The notes beneath the pieces were generated by a model. It saw only the letters and a list, made by a program, of their open reading frames with translations, was not told the DNA's origin and made no database searches. Of a stretch of DNA of 64,000 nt, positions 44,441 through 53,154 are shown piece by piece. This DNA comes from Clostridiaceae bacterium (lineage in GTDB: Bacteria > Bacillota > Clostridia > DSM-8532), in assembly GCA_012728095.1 (NCBI GenBank), contig JAAYFU010000024.1:1-64000 (forward strand), written 5' to 3'. Position 1 is the stretch's first letter, and each line of letters starts with the position of its first letter. Both the position numbers and the translations under genes were made by a program.

Positions 44441-46861
44441 ATGAAAGAAAGACTTAGTGAATACAACCAAAAAAGGAATTTTGAAAAAACTGCCGAACCG
44501 GAAGGTATTCAGGCAAGTTCGGATGGCCAGTTAAGATTCGTAGTCCAGCACCATATTGCCAGCAGGGATCATTTCGATTTTCGTCTGGAATGGAATGGCG
44601 TCCTTTTAAGCTGGGCGGTTCCCAAAGGTCCTTCCTATAACCCGAGAGAAAAGAGACTGGCGGTAAAGGTAGAGGATCATCCGCTGGAGTACAGGAATTT
44701 CGAAGGTACTATCCCAAAGGGCGAATACGGAGGCGGTACAGTAATGCTTTGGGACGAAGGTACCTGGGAACCCTACGGAAATGTGGAAGAAGGTCTGAAC
44801 GAAGGTGTATTGAAGTTTGAACTGAAAGGAAGACGCCTTAAGGGGAAATGGGCTTTAATAAGACTGAAAGGCAAAGCAGGCGAATCAAAGGATAACTGGC
44901 TTTTATTAAAAGAAAAAGACGAATTTGCAAAAACCGAAGCCGGGATATCTGAATTTACTACCAGCGTCAGGACAGGACGGACCATGGCCGAAATCGAGGC
45001 AGGTAAAGATGAAAACTTCATAAGGAATCCTTTTGACATTACAGATGTACAGCTTGCAAAACCGGTAAGCAGGATTCCTGACGGTGATGACTGGATTTTT
45101 GAAATGAAATATGACGGCTACAGGATATTGGCATTTGTGGAGGGCAATAACGTCAGACTGGTTTCCAGGAACGGAAATGATTATACCGAGCGGTTCTTTG
45201 CTGTTAGCAACTCACTGATAGAATTTGCGAGCGGGAAAAGCATGGTTTTGGACGGTGAAATGACGGTTATTGATGAGACAGGCAAGACTGATTTCCAGTC
45301 CCTGCAAAACTATTTGAAAAATCCGGGAGGACAAAAACTGACATATATAGTTTTTGATTTACTGGCACTTGACGGTGAAGATCTTAGGAATAAGCCTCTT
45401 ATAAAAAGGAAAGAGATATTGGAAGAACTGATGAAGGATGCCCCCGGGAATCTGTATTACAGCCGCCATGTGAAAGGAAACGGAAAGGTATGTTTTATTG
45501 CAGCATGTGATGCAGGTATGGAGGGCATAATAGGTAAAAAAGCAGATTCGGTATACAGCGGCGGCCGCAATGGCGACTGGATCAAGTTAAAATGTGATAA
45601 ACGTCAGGAGTTTGTCATCGGGGGGTATACGGTTTCAGATAAAAAAGCCAGGGGCATTAGTTCAATCCTTCTGGGTATATATGAAGGAAACGACTTAATA
45701 TATGTAGGGCGTGCCGGGACAGGTTTTAACAAACGAAACACTGAACAGCTGCTTACAAAGTTTGGTCCTTTAACAATCAAGGATCCGGTTTTTATGAATC
45801 CGCCCAGGGAAAGATCAAATGAAAAAATTATCTGGCTGGAACCAAAACTGGCGGCAGAAATCAAATTTGCTGAATGGACGGAGGATAACCAGTTGAGACA
45901 GGCCAGTTTTAAGGGTTTAAGAGAAGATAAAAATCCAAAGGACATAAGAAGGGAATTTACAGCCGGAGAATCGGAAAAACATGTGGAATACAATGAAAAC
46001 AACGGCAACCTGATTATCGGGGGTGTTAATATTTCCAACCCCGATAAAGTAATATTTGACGACCCCAGAATTACGAAAGAAGACGTTGTCAGGTATTATG
46101 AAAAGGTATCGGAACGTATGCTGCCTTATGTGGAACGCAGGCTCTTAAGCATTGTGCGCTGTCCGAAAGGAGTAGCGCAAACATGTTTTTATAAGAAGCA
46201 TCCGGGTCCCGGCAGTAGGGGAATCATTACCATGCCTGTTTTCAATGGAACCGGTGAAACAGAAGAATATTTTTATATTGCCGATAAAACCGGACTTATT
46301 TCAGAAGCCCAGATGGGAACACTTGAATTTCATACATGGGGAAGCCGGGTCGATCAGCTTGAAAAGCCTGATATGATGGTATTCGATTTGGATCCTGATG
46401 AAGGTATGGATATAGAGAAAGTACGCCAGGGCGTCAGGGATTTAAAAAGTATCCTGTCCGAGCTTTCCCTGGTTTCATACCTTAAAACCAGCGGAGGAAA
46501 AGGTTATCACGTGGTTGTTCCTTTGAAGCCTTCGGTTAGCTGGGATACTTTTCATGATTTTGCGAGAAAGGTGGCAGAAGTAATGGAACAGAAATGGCCT
46601 GACCGCTATACCAGTAATGTCAGAAAAACCAAAAGGTCCGGCAAAATATTTATCGACTGGATAAGAAATGTCAGAGGAGCCACCAGTATAGCACCCTATT
46701 CGCTGAGGGCCAGAAAAGGAGCAATGGTTTCCATGCCCATCTCCTGGGATGAGCTTGATACGATAGCTCCGGATGATATTGACATGGAAAAAGCGCTTAT
46801 GAGAATTCATGACAATGATCCGTGGAAGGACTTCTTTAACGTTGAACAGATGCTAAAATAA
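44441..46861 (+). CDS. ligD: ATP-dependent DNA ligase LigD (phosphoesterase-ligase-polymerase)
   Basis: Three-domain end-joining enzyme of 806 aa. The N-terminal 3'-phosphoesterase has His38, His44 and Asp46 (HIASRDHFDFRLE). The ligase domain follows, with adenylated Lys223 in EMKYDGYR and the partner motif VLDGEMTV. The C-terminal primase/polymerase domain has the metal-binding pair Asp649/Asp651 (FDLDPDEG) and the SGGKGYHVVVPL segment. The order phosphoesterase-ligase-polymerase differs from mycobacterial LigD, where the polymerase is first. All catalytic motifs are intact. It is coupled to ku and should allow error-prone repair of double-strand breaks, for example in spores. Confidence 0.96.
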   Translation: MKERLSEYNQKRNFEKTAEPEGIQASSDGQLRFVVQHHIASRDHFDFRLEWNGVLLSWAVPKGPSYNPREKRLAVKVEDHPLEYRNFEGTIPKGEYGGGTVMLWDEGTWEPYGNVEEGLNEGVLKFELKGRRLKGKWALIRLKGKAGESKDNWLLLKEKDEFAKTEAGISEFTTSVRTGRTMAEIEAGKDENFIRNPFDITDVQLAKPVSRIPDGDDWIFEMKYDGYRILAFVEGNNVRLVSRNGNDYTERFFAVSNSLIEFASGKSMVLDGEMTVIDETGKTDFQSLQNYLKNPGGQKLTYIVFDLLALDGEDLRNKPLIKRKEILEELMKDAPGNLYYSRHVKGNGKVCFIAACDAGMEGIIGKKADSVYSGGRNGDWIKLKCDKRQEFVIGGYTVSDKKARGISSILLGIYEGNDLIYVGRAGTGFNKRNTEQLLTKFGPLTIKDPVFMNPPRERSNEKIIWLEPKLAAEIKFAEWTEDNQLRQASFKGLREDKNPKDIRREFTAGESEKHVEYNENNGNLIIGGVNISNPDKVIFDDPRITKEDVVRYYEKVSERMLPYVERRLLSIVRCPKGVAQTCFYKKHPGPGSRGIITMPVFNGTGETEEYFYIADKTGLISEAQMGTLEFHTWGSRVDQLEKPDMMVFDLDPDEGMDIEKVRQGVRDLKSILSELSLVSYLKTSGGKGYHVVVPLKPSVSWDTFHDFARKVAEVMEQKWPDRYTSNVRKTKRSGKIFIDWIRNVRGATSIAPYSLRARKGAMVSMPISWDELDTIAPDDIDMEKALMRIHDNDPWKDFFNVEQMLK

Positions 46862-47089
46862 TAATAGACCTTTGAAGATCTCTTTACTGAACATTTATTA
46901 TAAATTTTTGATAATTATTTTTGATACAAATAAAATAAATGTATTATAATGTATAATAATATAGTCAAAAATCAATACTTAATTATTTCTTAATGGTACA
47001 TAATTATAAACAGCTGTTAAGCCTGCAAACATTCATATTACATCCTTTAGTTTATTTTATTAAAAAAATAAAAGAAAGGAGAGGTTTTT

Positions 47090-47707
47090 ATGAATGAAAG
47101 AGTGACAATAGCTGTAGAAAAAAGAGAAAAAGTAAGCAGCAGGGACAGCAGAAGGCTCAGAAGGATTGGTTATGTACCCGGATCTATCAGCAGAAAAGGT
47201 AAGAGCTCCATTTCGGTAAAAGTAAAACAGGATGAATTGTTAAGAAAACTGTCCGAATACGGCAGAAATCATATTTTTAATCTTCAGCTGGACGGAAATG
47301 AAAATATACCCGCAATAGTCAAAGAATTGTATTATTCTCCGATAAGCAGAGAATTAATAACCGTTGATTTCCAGCAAATATCATTTACAGAAGCAATAAG
47401 AGTTAACGTGGAGGTCAAACTGATCGGTAAGGAAGCGCTTGAATTCAGAAAGCTTTTGGTCCTTCAGCAAATGGATGAAATCCCTGTAAAGGGACTTCCC
47501 CAGAATATACCTGCTTTTATCGAAATTGATGTTACCGATCTAAATTTAGATGATAAAATTACCGTTGGAGATGTCAAATATCCGGACGGCATAGAGCCTG
47601 ATATTGACGCCGATAAAATAGTATTGACAATAATCAAGCCCAAGACGATAGATCTGGATGCTGCCGAAGAGCCGGAGGAAGAAGAGCCGCAGGCAAAAGC
47701 GGGATAA
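47090..47707 (+). CDS. rplY: Ribosomal protein L25/Ctc family
   Basis: 205-aa protein of the long Ctc type. An N-terminal 5S-rRNA-binding L25 domain (RDSRRLRRIGYVPGSI, VKELYYSPISRELITVDF) is followed by a beta-rich C-terminal domain and an acidic tail (EEPEEEEPQAKAG). The L25 part normally opens with a strand and a Lys-rich loop as seen here. GAAAGGAG precedes the ATG by about 10 bases. In bacilli Ctc is a general stress protein. A monocistronic unit is likely, with a terminator downstream. Confidence 0.93.
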   Translation: MNERVTIAVEKREKVSSRDSRRLRRIGYVPGSISRKGKSSISVKVKQDELLRKLSEYGRNHIFNLQLDGNENIPAIVKELYYSPISRELITVDFQQISFTEAIRVNVEVKLIGKEALEFRKLLVLQQMDEIPVKGLPQNIPAFIEIDVTDLNLDDKITVGDVKYPDGIEPDIDADKIVLTIIKPKTIDLDAAEEPEEEEPQAKAG

Positions 47708-47733
47708 TAAACCGGTAATAATCCTGGACAAGA

Positions 47734-47837
47734 AGAGGGGTTGTCTCGGAACAGACTGTCATTTTGAATATTTTTTGGTCATTATATGACTTTTTAATGG
47801 TATGTTATTTATTCTGAGACATACCCTCTTTTTATTT
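47734..47837 (+). terminator. Terminator-like inverted repeat after L25/Ctc
   Basis: AGAGGG..GTCTC near 47734-47747 pairs with GAGAC..CCCTCT at 47816-47829 with small mismatches. A long loop of about 68 bases separates them and a T-rich tail follows. Confidence 0.5.
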
Positions 47838-47952
47838 TTATCTATAAATCTTCCGTGAGCTGTTCCGGTAATTTGTTTCTTTATTTCGGATAAAAGTGTG
47901 ATATATTATGAATGAAAATTAATATTTGAATGTTAAAGCAAAGGAATAATAT

Positions 47953-49188
47953 ATGAAAAAGCGGATTATTGTTGTAGGCGGAGGAGCGGCGGGAATGACA
48001 GCCGCTATTTCTGCCGGCCGATTTGGCACAGATGTTACAATACTGGAAAAAAACCCGCGGGTGGGCAAAAAAATTCTGGCCACCGGTAACGGAAGATGCA
48101 ACTTTACCAATGTAAACGCCGATATCAGCTGCTATAACGGAAATAACCCGAAATTCGCCTTAAGCGCGTTATCGGGTTTTTCAGCCGATGATACGATTAG
48201 ATTTTTTGAAGAACTGGGGATTGAGCATAAGGTGGAAGAATCGGGCAAGGTATTTCCCATGTCGGATCAGGCTTCAAGTATCCTGGATGTTCTTTTATAC
48301 GAGCTTAACAGTATCGGAGTAAATATAATTTGCGACACAAATGTAAAAGATATTTTAAAGAGGGATAATAAGTTTATTATCCGCGCTGATGGCGGTAAGG
48401 AATATACAGCCGACAAGGTTATACTGGCCCCCGGCGGGAAAGCCATGCCTTCCAGCGGTTCTGACGGGTCAGGTTATGAGCTGGCGAAAAAGCTGGGGCA
48501 CACAATAACCGATATTTTTCCTGCTTTAGTGCAGATTATGCTGGAAGGACAATACTTTAAGCGCATAGATGGGGTTAAATTTGTCGGAACCGCTGAAATA
48601 ATCCAAAACAATAAGTCCGTAGCCAAAGACAGGGGAGATATTTTATTTACGAATTACGGAGTGTCGGGACCTCCGATACTGCAAATAAGCAGAAAAGCGG
48701 GAGAACTCTTAAACCAGGGTAAAGAGGTTTATGTAAAACTTGATATAATGGACAATATGTCTTTGGATGAAGTTAAATCCATCATAAATAAACGATTTGG
48801 GTATAACCCCGAAAAATCCGTGGAATTCAGTTTCGTTGGACTGATAAATAAAAGGCTGATACCGGTAATTTTGGCCGAATCCGGGATAGATGACATTAAA
48901 CGTCCGGTTTCAACCGTATCTGCCAAGGAATTGGAGAATATAGCGCGACTACTTAAAGACTGGAGGTTCAAAATCCGGGGAACCAAAAGCTGGCCCAGCG
49001 CCCAAGTTACGGCCGGAGGAGTTGTAACTGATGAAATAGATCCTAAAACCATGGAATCGAAGTTAGTTAAGGGCTTATATTTTGCCGGCGAGATCATGGA
49101 TATTGACGGCCTGTGCGGAGGGTTTAACCTGCAGTGGGCCTGGTCATCGGGATTTATTGCCGGTAAAAGTGCCGCATTATCACTTTAA
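47953..49188 (+). CDS. NAD(P)/FAD-dependent oxidoreductase, HI0933/BaiN family
   Basis: Flavoprotein of 411 aa. The N-terminal dinucleotide-binding motif is VVGGGAAGMTAAISAGRFG, followed by the family-specific GKKILATGNGRCNFTN. The C-terminal FAD site reads LYFAGEIMDIDGLCGGFNLQWAWSSG. Length and motifs fit the HI0933-like family (COG2081). The physiological substrate of most members is unknown, though one clade (BaiN) acts on bile acids. It begins 28 bases before another FAD protein. Confidence 0.92.
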   Translation: MKKRIIVVGGGAAGMTAAISAGRFGTDVTILEKNPRVGKKILATGNGRCNFTNVNADISCYNGNNPKFALSALSGFSADDTIRFFEELGIEHKVEESGKVFPMSDQASSILDVLLYELNSIGVNIICDTNVKDILKRDNKFIIRADGGKEYTADKVILAPGGKAMPSSGSDGSGYELAKKLGHTITDIFPALVQIMLEGQYFKRIDGVKFVGTAEIIQNNKSVAKDRGDILFTNYGVSGPPILQISRKAGELLNQGKEVYVKLDIMDNMSLDEVKSIINKRFGYNPEKSVEFSFVGLINKRLIPVILAESGIDDIKRPVSTVSAKELENIARLLKDWRFKIRGTKSWPSAQVTAGGVVTDEIDPKTMESKLVKGLYFAGEIMDIDGLCGGFNLQWAWSSGFIAGKSAALSL

Positions 49189-49215
49189 AACTTAAGAGAA
49201 GGGAAAACGACCCGT

Positions 49216-50835
49216 ATGGTAAGGCTTTCGAATATAAAAATCAGGATTACTAAGGCGAAAGATCAAGATGAGGAAAGACAGGCGCTGAAAAGCATTATTT
49301 TATCAGAGTTGAAAATAAAAGAACAGGAACTTGTAGACTTTATTATATTTAAAAAGTCGGTTGATGCCAGGAAAAAGAGTGATATTTATTATGTTTACAC
49401 GCTTGATGTAAAAGTCAGGAACGAAAAAGCGCTTCTGAAAAAATCGGGCAAAGGCATAATTCCAACCCCTGTTTTAGTCAAAAGAAGTATAAGTTTCGGA
49501 ACAGAAAAATTACATGAGCGTCCTGTTATAGTAGGTACGGGCCCTGCCGGATTATTTGCGGGATTGTTTCTCTCAAGAAACGGGTACAAGCCCATTATCC
49601 TGGAAAGAGGGGAAGACGTCGAATCCAGGACCCGGAAAATTAATGAATTCTGGGAAAAGGGACTGTTGAATACCGAATGTAATGTCCAATTCGGGGAGGG
49701 AGGAGCAGGGACCTTTTCCGACGGCAAGCTTACAACATTGATAAATGACGAACGGTGTCGCCTGGTCCTGGAAGAGTTTGTGAAAGCAGGAGCTCCCTCC
49801 GATATACTTTATAAAAATAAGCCGCATATAGGGACTGATTTGCTCAAAACAACGGTAAAAAAGATAAGGCAGGAGATTATTGCCCATGGCGGGGAAGTAA
49901 GGTTTAATGCGAAAGTTACAGATATTATTGTTAAAAACGGTGAAATATCAGAACTGGTCATTAATGACACAGAGCGGCTCGGATGCAGGGTGGTTATACT
50001 GGCTATAGGCCACAGCGCCCGTGATACATTGGAAATGCTGTATAACCGGGGCATAGAGATGAAACAAAAGGCTTTTTCAATAGGCCTAAGAATTGAGCAT
50101 CCGCAGGCGTTCATAGACAAGGCGCAATACGGAGATTTCGCAGGATATCCGGGACTGGGAGCGGCTGATTATAAGCTTTCTTATCACAGCCGCAGCGGGA
50201 GATCGGCTTATACTTTTTGCATGTGCCCGGGCGGTTATGTTGTGGCTGCGGCATCTGAAAAAAACCATCTGGTCACGAACGGCATGAGCGAATATAAAAG
50301 AGACGGAAGAAATGCAAATTCTGCCCTGCTGGTCGGAGTTACCCCTGCCGATTTCCCCGGCGGGCATCCACTAGCCGGTATAGAATTCCAGAGGAAATGG
50401 GAGCGTTTAGCTTTCGAACTGGGAGGAGGAAATTACAAAGCGCCGGTACAACTAACCGGAGATTTTTTATCGGACCGGTCAAGCACCGGTTGGGGTAGTA
50501 TCGAGCCGACTTACAAACCGGGAGTTGTTTTTGCCCATTTAAAAGACTGCCTGCCTATTTATGTAACAGAGACTCTTAAAGAAGCAATCCTGGATTTTGA
50601 CAGAAAAATCAGGGGTTTTGCGATGCCGGACAGTATTCTGACCGGTGTTGAAACAAGAAGTTCTTCACCTGTCAGGATAATCCGGGATAATAATTTCACT
50701 TCCAATATAAACGGAATATATCCTGCAGGAGAAGGGGCCGGCTATGCCGGCGGCATAATGTCTTCGGCGGTTGACGGTATTAAGGTGGCGGAAAAAATCA
50801 TGGAAAGATTCGCGCCTATATCCGGCATATCGTGA
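49216..50835 (+). CDS. FAD-dependent oxidoreductase, COG2509 type
   Basis: Flavoprotein of 539 aa. An N-terminal extension of about 95 residues rich in basic and acidic residues precedes the FAD motif VIVGTGPAGLFAGLFLSRNG. It continues with the family segments QFGEGGAGTFSDGKLTT and AIGHSARDTLEML, and ends in IYPAGEGAGYAGGIMSSAVDGI. It follows the HI0933-like gene closely and the pair may be cotranscribed. Function uncharacterised; cytoplasmic. Confidence 0.9.
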   Translation: MVRLSNIKIRITKAKDQDEERQALKSIILSELKIKEQELVDFIIFKKSVDARKKSDIYYVYTLDVKVRNEKALLKKSGKGIIPTPVLVKRSISFGTEKLHERPVIVGTGPAGLFAGLFLSRNGYKPIILERGEDVESRTRKINEFWEKGLLNTECNVQFGEGGAGTFSDGKLTTLINDERCRLVLEEFVKAGAPSDILYKNKPHIGTDLLKTTVKKIRQEIIAHGGEVRFNAKVTDIIVKNGEISELVINDTERLGCRVVILAIGHSARDTLEMLYNRGIEMKQKAFSIGLRIEHPQAFIDKAQYGDFAGYPGLGAADYKLSYHSRSGRSAYTFCMCPGGYVVAAASEKNHLVTNGMSEYKRDGRNANSALLVGVTPADFPGGHPLAGIEFQRKWERLAFELGGGNYKAPVQLTGDFLSDRSSTGWGSIEPTYKPGVVFAHLKDCLPIYVTETLKEAILDFDRKIRGFAMPDSILTGVETRSSSPVRIIRDNNFTSNINGIYPAGEGAGYAGGIMSSAVDGIKVAEKIMERFAPISGIS

Positions 50836-50889
50836 AAATATCTATAAAATATACATAAGGATTCCTGACTCTGTGAATAATTTCTGGCC

Positions 50890-50922
50890 GTACCCGCACA
50901 AACCATGTGACGGGTACTTTTT
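50890..50922 (+). terminator. Intrinsic terminator of the flavoprotein pair
   Basis: GTACCCGCACA pairs with TGTGACGGGTAC with one bulged base, followed by five T. Confidence 0.85.
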
Positions 50923-51016
50923 ATGAATTAAGATCCCGGTATTACTTAGTGTTATTTTACATTAAAAATTTAAAAATTACGCTTGCATTAATTTATTTTT
51001 TGTGTTATATATTAAA

Positions 51017-51048
51017 TTGTAATAATTACAAACTTGTAATAATTACAT
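51017..51048 (+). promoter_or_regulatory. Tandem PerR/Fur-type operators
   Basis: TTGTAATAATTACAA (51017-51031) is a perfect 7-1-7 palindrome and is repeated with one change at 51034-51048. The spacing of 17 bases places them nearly two helical turns apart. They lie 27 bases before the regulator gene and match the geometry of PerR boxes, suggesting autoregulation and control of the rubrerythrin downstream. Confidence 0.75.
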
Positions 51049-51074
51049 ATTGTAAAAATGAGGTTGCAAAACGA

Positions 51075-51479
51075 ATGATGTTCGAGAGTTTAAAAAAAGA
51101 ATTAAAAAAAAGGAATATCAATCTTTCATATCAACGGCTGAAAATTCTGGAATACCTTGCCCAAAATCAGTGTCACCCAACGGTTGATCAGATATATACC
51201 GATATCCAGAAAAGCATACCTACCTTATCAAAAACAACAGTCTATAATACATTGAAAAAACTGGTGGAAGAAGGTTTGGTCAGGGTGATCAATATTGAGG
51301 ACACCGAATCAAGATATGACATAAATATAGAGGACCATGGTCATTTTAAATGCGAAAACTGCGGGAATATTTTTGACTTCAGTATAAATATGGATTCATT
51401 AGTCTGCAATGGACTGGACAATTTCAGGATTTTCGACAGACATGTTTATTTCAAGGGAATTTGTCCGCAATGCTCTTAG
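51075..51479 (+). CDS. perR: Fur/PerR-family transcriptional regulator
   Basis: Metal-dependent repressor of 134 aa. The winged-helix DNA-binding part has the recognition helix region TLSKTTVYNTLKKLVEEG. The dimer domain has the regulatory metal ligands around HPTVDQ and DINIEDHGHFKC, and two CxxC structural zinc pairs (CENC and CPQC). The DxxxEDHGHF pattern and the oxidative-stress neighbour favour PerR over Fur or Zur, but this is an inference. ATG 51075 is chosen with GAGG about 10 bases upstream; the next codon is also ATG. It is followed 54 bases later by rubrerythrin. Confidence 0.87.
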   Translation: MMFESLKKELKKRNINLSYQRLKILEYLAQNQCHPTVDQIYTDIQKSIPTLSKTTVYNTLKKLVEEGLVRVINIEDTESRYDINIEDHGHFKCENCGNIFDFSINMDSLVCNGLDNFRIFDRHVYFKGICPQCS

Positions 51480-51533
51480 TTAAAATTTTTAATTAACATA
51501 TATTATAAAAAATATAATGTGGAGGAGAAGAAT

Positions 51534-52196
51534 ATGAAAAAGTATCGTTGCACAGTATGTGGTTACATCCATGAAGGAGATTTACCGGAAAATTTTGTAT
51601 GTCCAAGATGTAAGAAGCCGGCTTCGTTCTTTGAGTTAATTGAAGAAAAGAACGTAAAGACTAACAAGTATGCCGGCACCAAAACAGAAAAGAACCTTAA
51701 AGAAGCTTTTGCCGGTGAGAGCCAGGCAAGAAACAAGTACACATATTTTGCCCAGATAGCTCAGAGGGAAGGTTATGAACAGCTGGCGGAAATCTTCCTG
51801 AAAACGGCAAGAAACGAACAGGAACATGCACGCTTATGGTTTGAAGAACTTGGCGGTCTGGGAAACACAGCCGAGAATCTGCTGGCTGCTGCAGAAGGGG
51901 AAAATTACGAATGGACAGATATGTACGACAGATTTGCAAAAGATGCCGAAGAAGAAGGCTTTACAGAACTGGCAGAGCTTTTCCGCAAGGTTGCGGCCAT
52001 TGAGAAGACCCATGAAGAGCGTTATCGTAAATTGCTTAACAATGTAGAAATGCAGCAGGTATTTGAAAAAGGTGATCAGGCAATTTGGGAATGCCGCGTT
52101 TGCGGGCACCTGGTAATGGGCAAGAAAGCTCCGGATGTATGCCCTGTTTGCAAATATTCGAAGTCCTTCTTTGAACTCAGATGTGAGAATTATTAA
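51534..52196 (+). CDS. rbr: Rubrerythrin with rubredoxin domains at both ends
   Basis: Peroxide-reducing protein of 220 aa. An N-terminal rubredoxin iron site ([10 protein letters not shown] and CPRCKKP) is followed by the four-helix di-iron domain with ExxR/ExxH ligands ([47 protein letters not shown]). A second rubredoxin site ends the protein (CRVCGHL and [12 protein letters not shown]). Classical rubrerythrin has one rubredoxin at the C-terminus and the reverse form has it at the N-terminus; this one has both. GGAGGAG lies 7 bases before ATG 51534. It should scavenge H2O2 using NADH-linked electron donors and probably belongs to the PerR regulon. Confidence 0.94.
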   Translation: MKKYRCTVCGYIHEGDLPENFVCPRCKKPASFFELIEEKNVKTNKYAGTKTEKNLKEAFAGESQARNKYTYFAQIAQREGYEQLAEIFLKTARNEQEHARLWFEELGGLGNTAENLLAAAEGENYEWTDMYDRFAKDAEEEGFTELAELFRKVAAIEKTHEERYRKLLNNVEMQQVFEKGDQAIWECRVCGHLVMGKKAPDVCPVCKYSKSFFELRCENY

Positions 52197-52250
52197 TTGT
52201 TTATAGCTAAATGAACTATAGTTACATAAAAATGTACTGTTGATACGGTA

Positions 52251-52284
52251 AAAGGCGGATGAGGAACAGGTTATCCGCCTTTTT
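52251..52284 (+). terminator. Intrinsic terminator of the rubrerythrin gene
   Basis: AAAGGCGGAT/ATCCGCCTTT, 12-nt loop, T run. Confidence 0.92.
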
Positions 52285-52458
52285 GTATGCTTTTGATAAA
52301 ATTGGATACATTTCTTTAAAAATTTTACATTTTATCATGATTTTGTGGTATAATAAAAATACAGTTTAAATACTGCGGACGCAGATATTAGAGCTCTATT
52401 TTTTTATGCCTTTGAATTATAGTCAAATAACTCTCAATAATGGATAAAGGAGGTAATG

Positions 52459-52953
52459 ATGTTCAAGATTAATGACCATATTATTTACAATAATATGGGA
52501 GTATACAGGATTGTCGATATACGAAAGGAAAAGGATATAAATAACAACGAAACTGATTATTATATATTAAAGCCTGTCTACGGGAATAATCTAACAATTA
52601 AAACACCGGTAAACTGTAAAAAAGTATTTATGAGGAAGATTATGAAAAAGGAGGACGTTTTGTCCCTGATTGAGTCTTTGCCTGGGCAGAAAACAATGTG
52701 GATAGAAGATAATAAGAAAAGAAACGAGCTTTTCAAGGCCACCCTGAAAAAAGGAGAACCCATAGGATGGGCAAATTTGTTAAGAACATTATACTTGGAA
52801 AAGAAAGAAAAGACAGCGGTAGGAAAAAAGCTGATGAAAATTGATGAAGATATTATGAAGGCAGCTGAAAAGAACTTATATGAGGAATTCGCGGCAGCAT
52901 TAAATATTACGCCGGAGGAAGTTCTTCCGTTTATTATGAACATTGTGTCGTAA
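52459..52953 (+). CDS. CarD family transcriptional regulator
   Basis: 164-aa protein with the CarD/CdnL layout. An N-terminal Tudor-like RNA-polymerase-interacting domain (KINDHIIYNNMGVYRIVDI, YYILKPVYGNNLTIKTPV) is followed by a helical DNA-binding domain (WANLLRTLYLEKKEKT, MKAAEKNLYEEFAAAL). CarD proteins bind RNA polymerase beta and steady the open complex at promoters. AAAGGAGG fits ATG 52459 (5 bases) better than the adjacent ATG 52456. A single-gene unit with its own terminator. Confidence 0.92.
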   Translation: MFKINDHIIYNNMGVYRIVDIRKEKDINNNETDYYILKPVYGNNLTIKTPVNCKKVFMRKIMKKEDVLSLIESLPGQKTMWIEDNKKRNELFKATLKKGEPIGWANLLRTLYLEKKEKTAVGKKLMKIDEDIMKAAEKNLYEEFAAALNITPEEVLPFIMNIVS

Positions 52954-52978
52954 TACCACATTAAAAGACCAATCAGGT

Positions 52979-53020
52979 AACGGCTTAAGTACTGTAAGAG
53001 GCTTATGCCGTTTTTGTTTT
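52979..53020 (+). terminator. Intrinsic terminator of the CarD gene
   Basis: AACGGCTTAAG pairs with CTTATGCCGTT with one mismatch, followed by TTTTTGTTTT. Confidence 0.8.
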
Positions 53021-53063
53021 TCCGGACTGATAAAGCGCGCCCCCTTAAAATGCATAAAACATA

Positions 53064-53092
53064 TTGACAAACATACAAGAATAGGATAATGT
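53064..53092 (+). promoter_or_regulatory. Sigma-A promoter for the amino-acid transporter
   Basis: TTGACA, 17-bp spacer, TAATGT. It lies about 60 bases before the binding-protein start, which also argues against a start codon at 53089 inside the -10. Confidence 0.8.
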
Positions 53093-53154
53093 ATATTTAT
53101 ACAAAAAAATTGTCTAATATGTATAAGTATTCAATAACTGAGGAGGATATAAAA

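Noticed and set aside
53089-53154. Upstream start for the amino-acid binding protein
   Set aside because: The ATG lies inside the -10 element; the later start gives a proper lipoprotein signal peptide.
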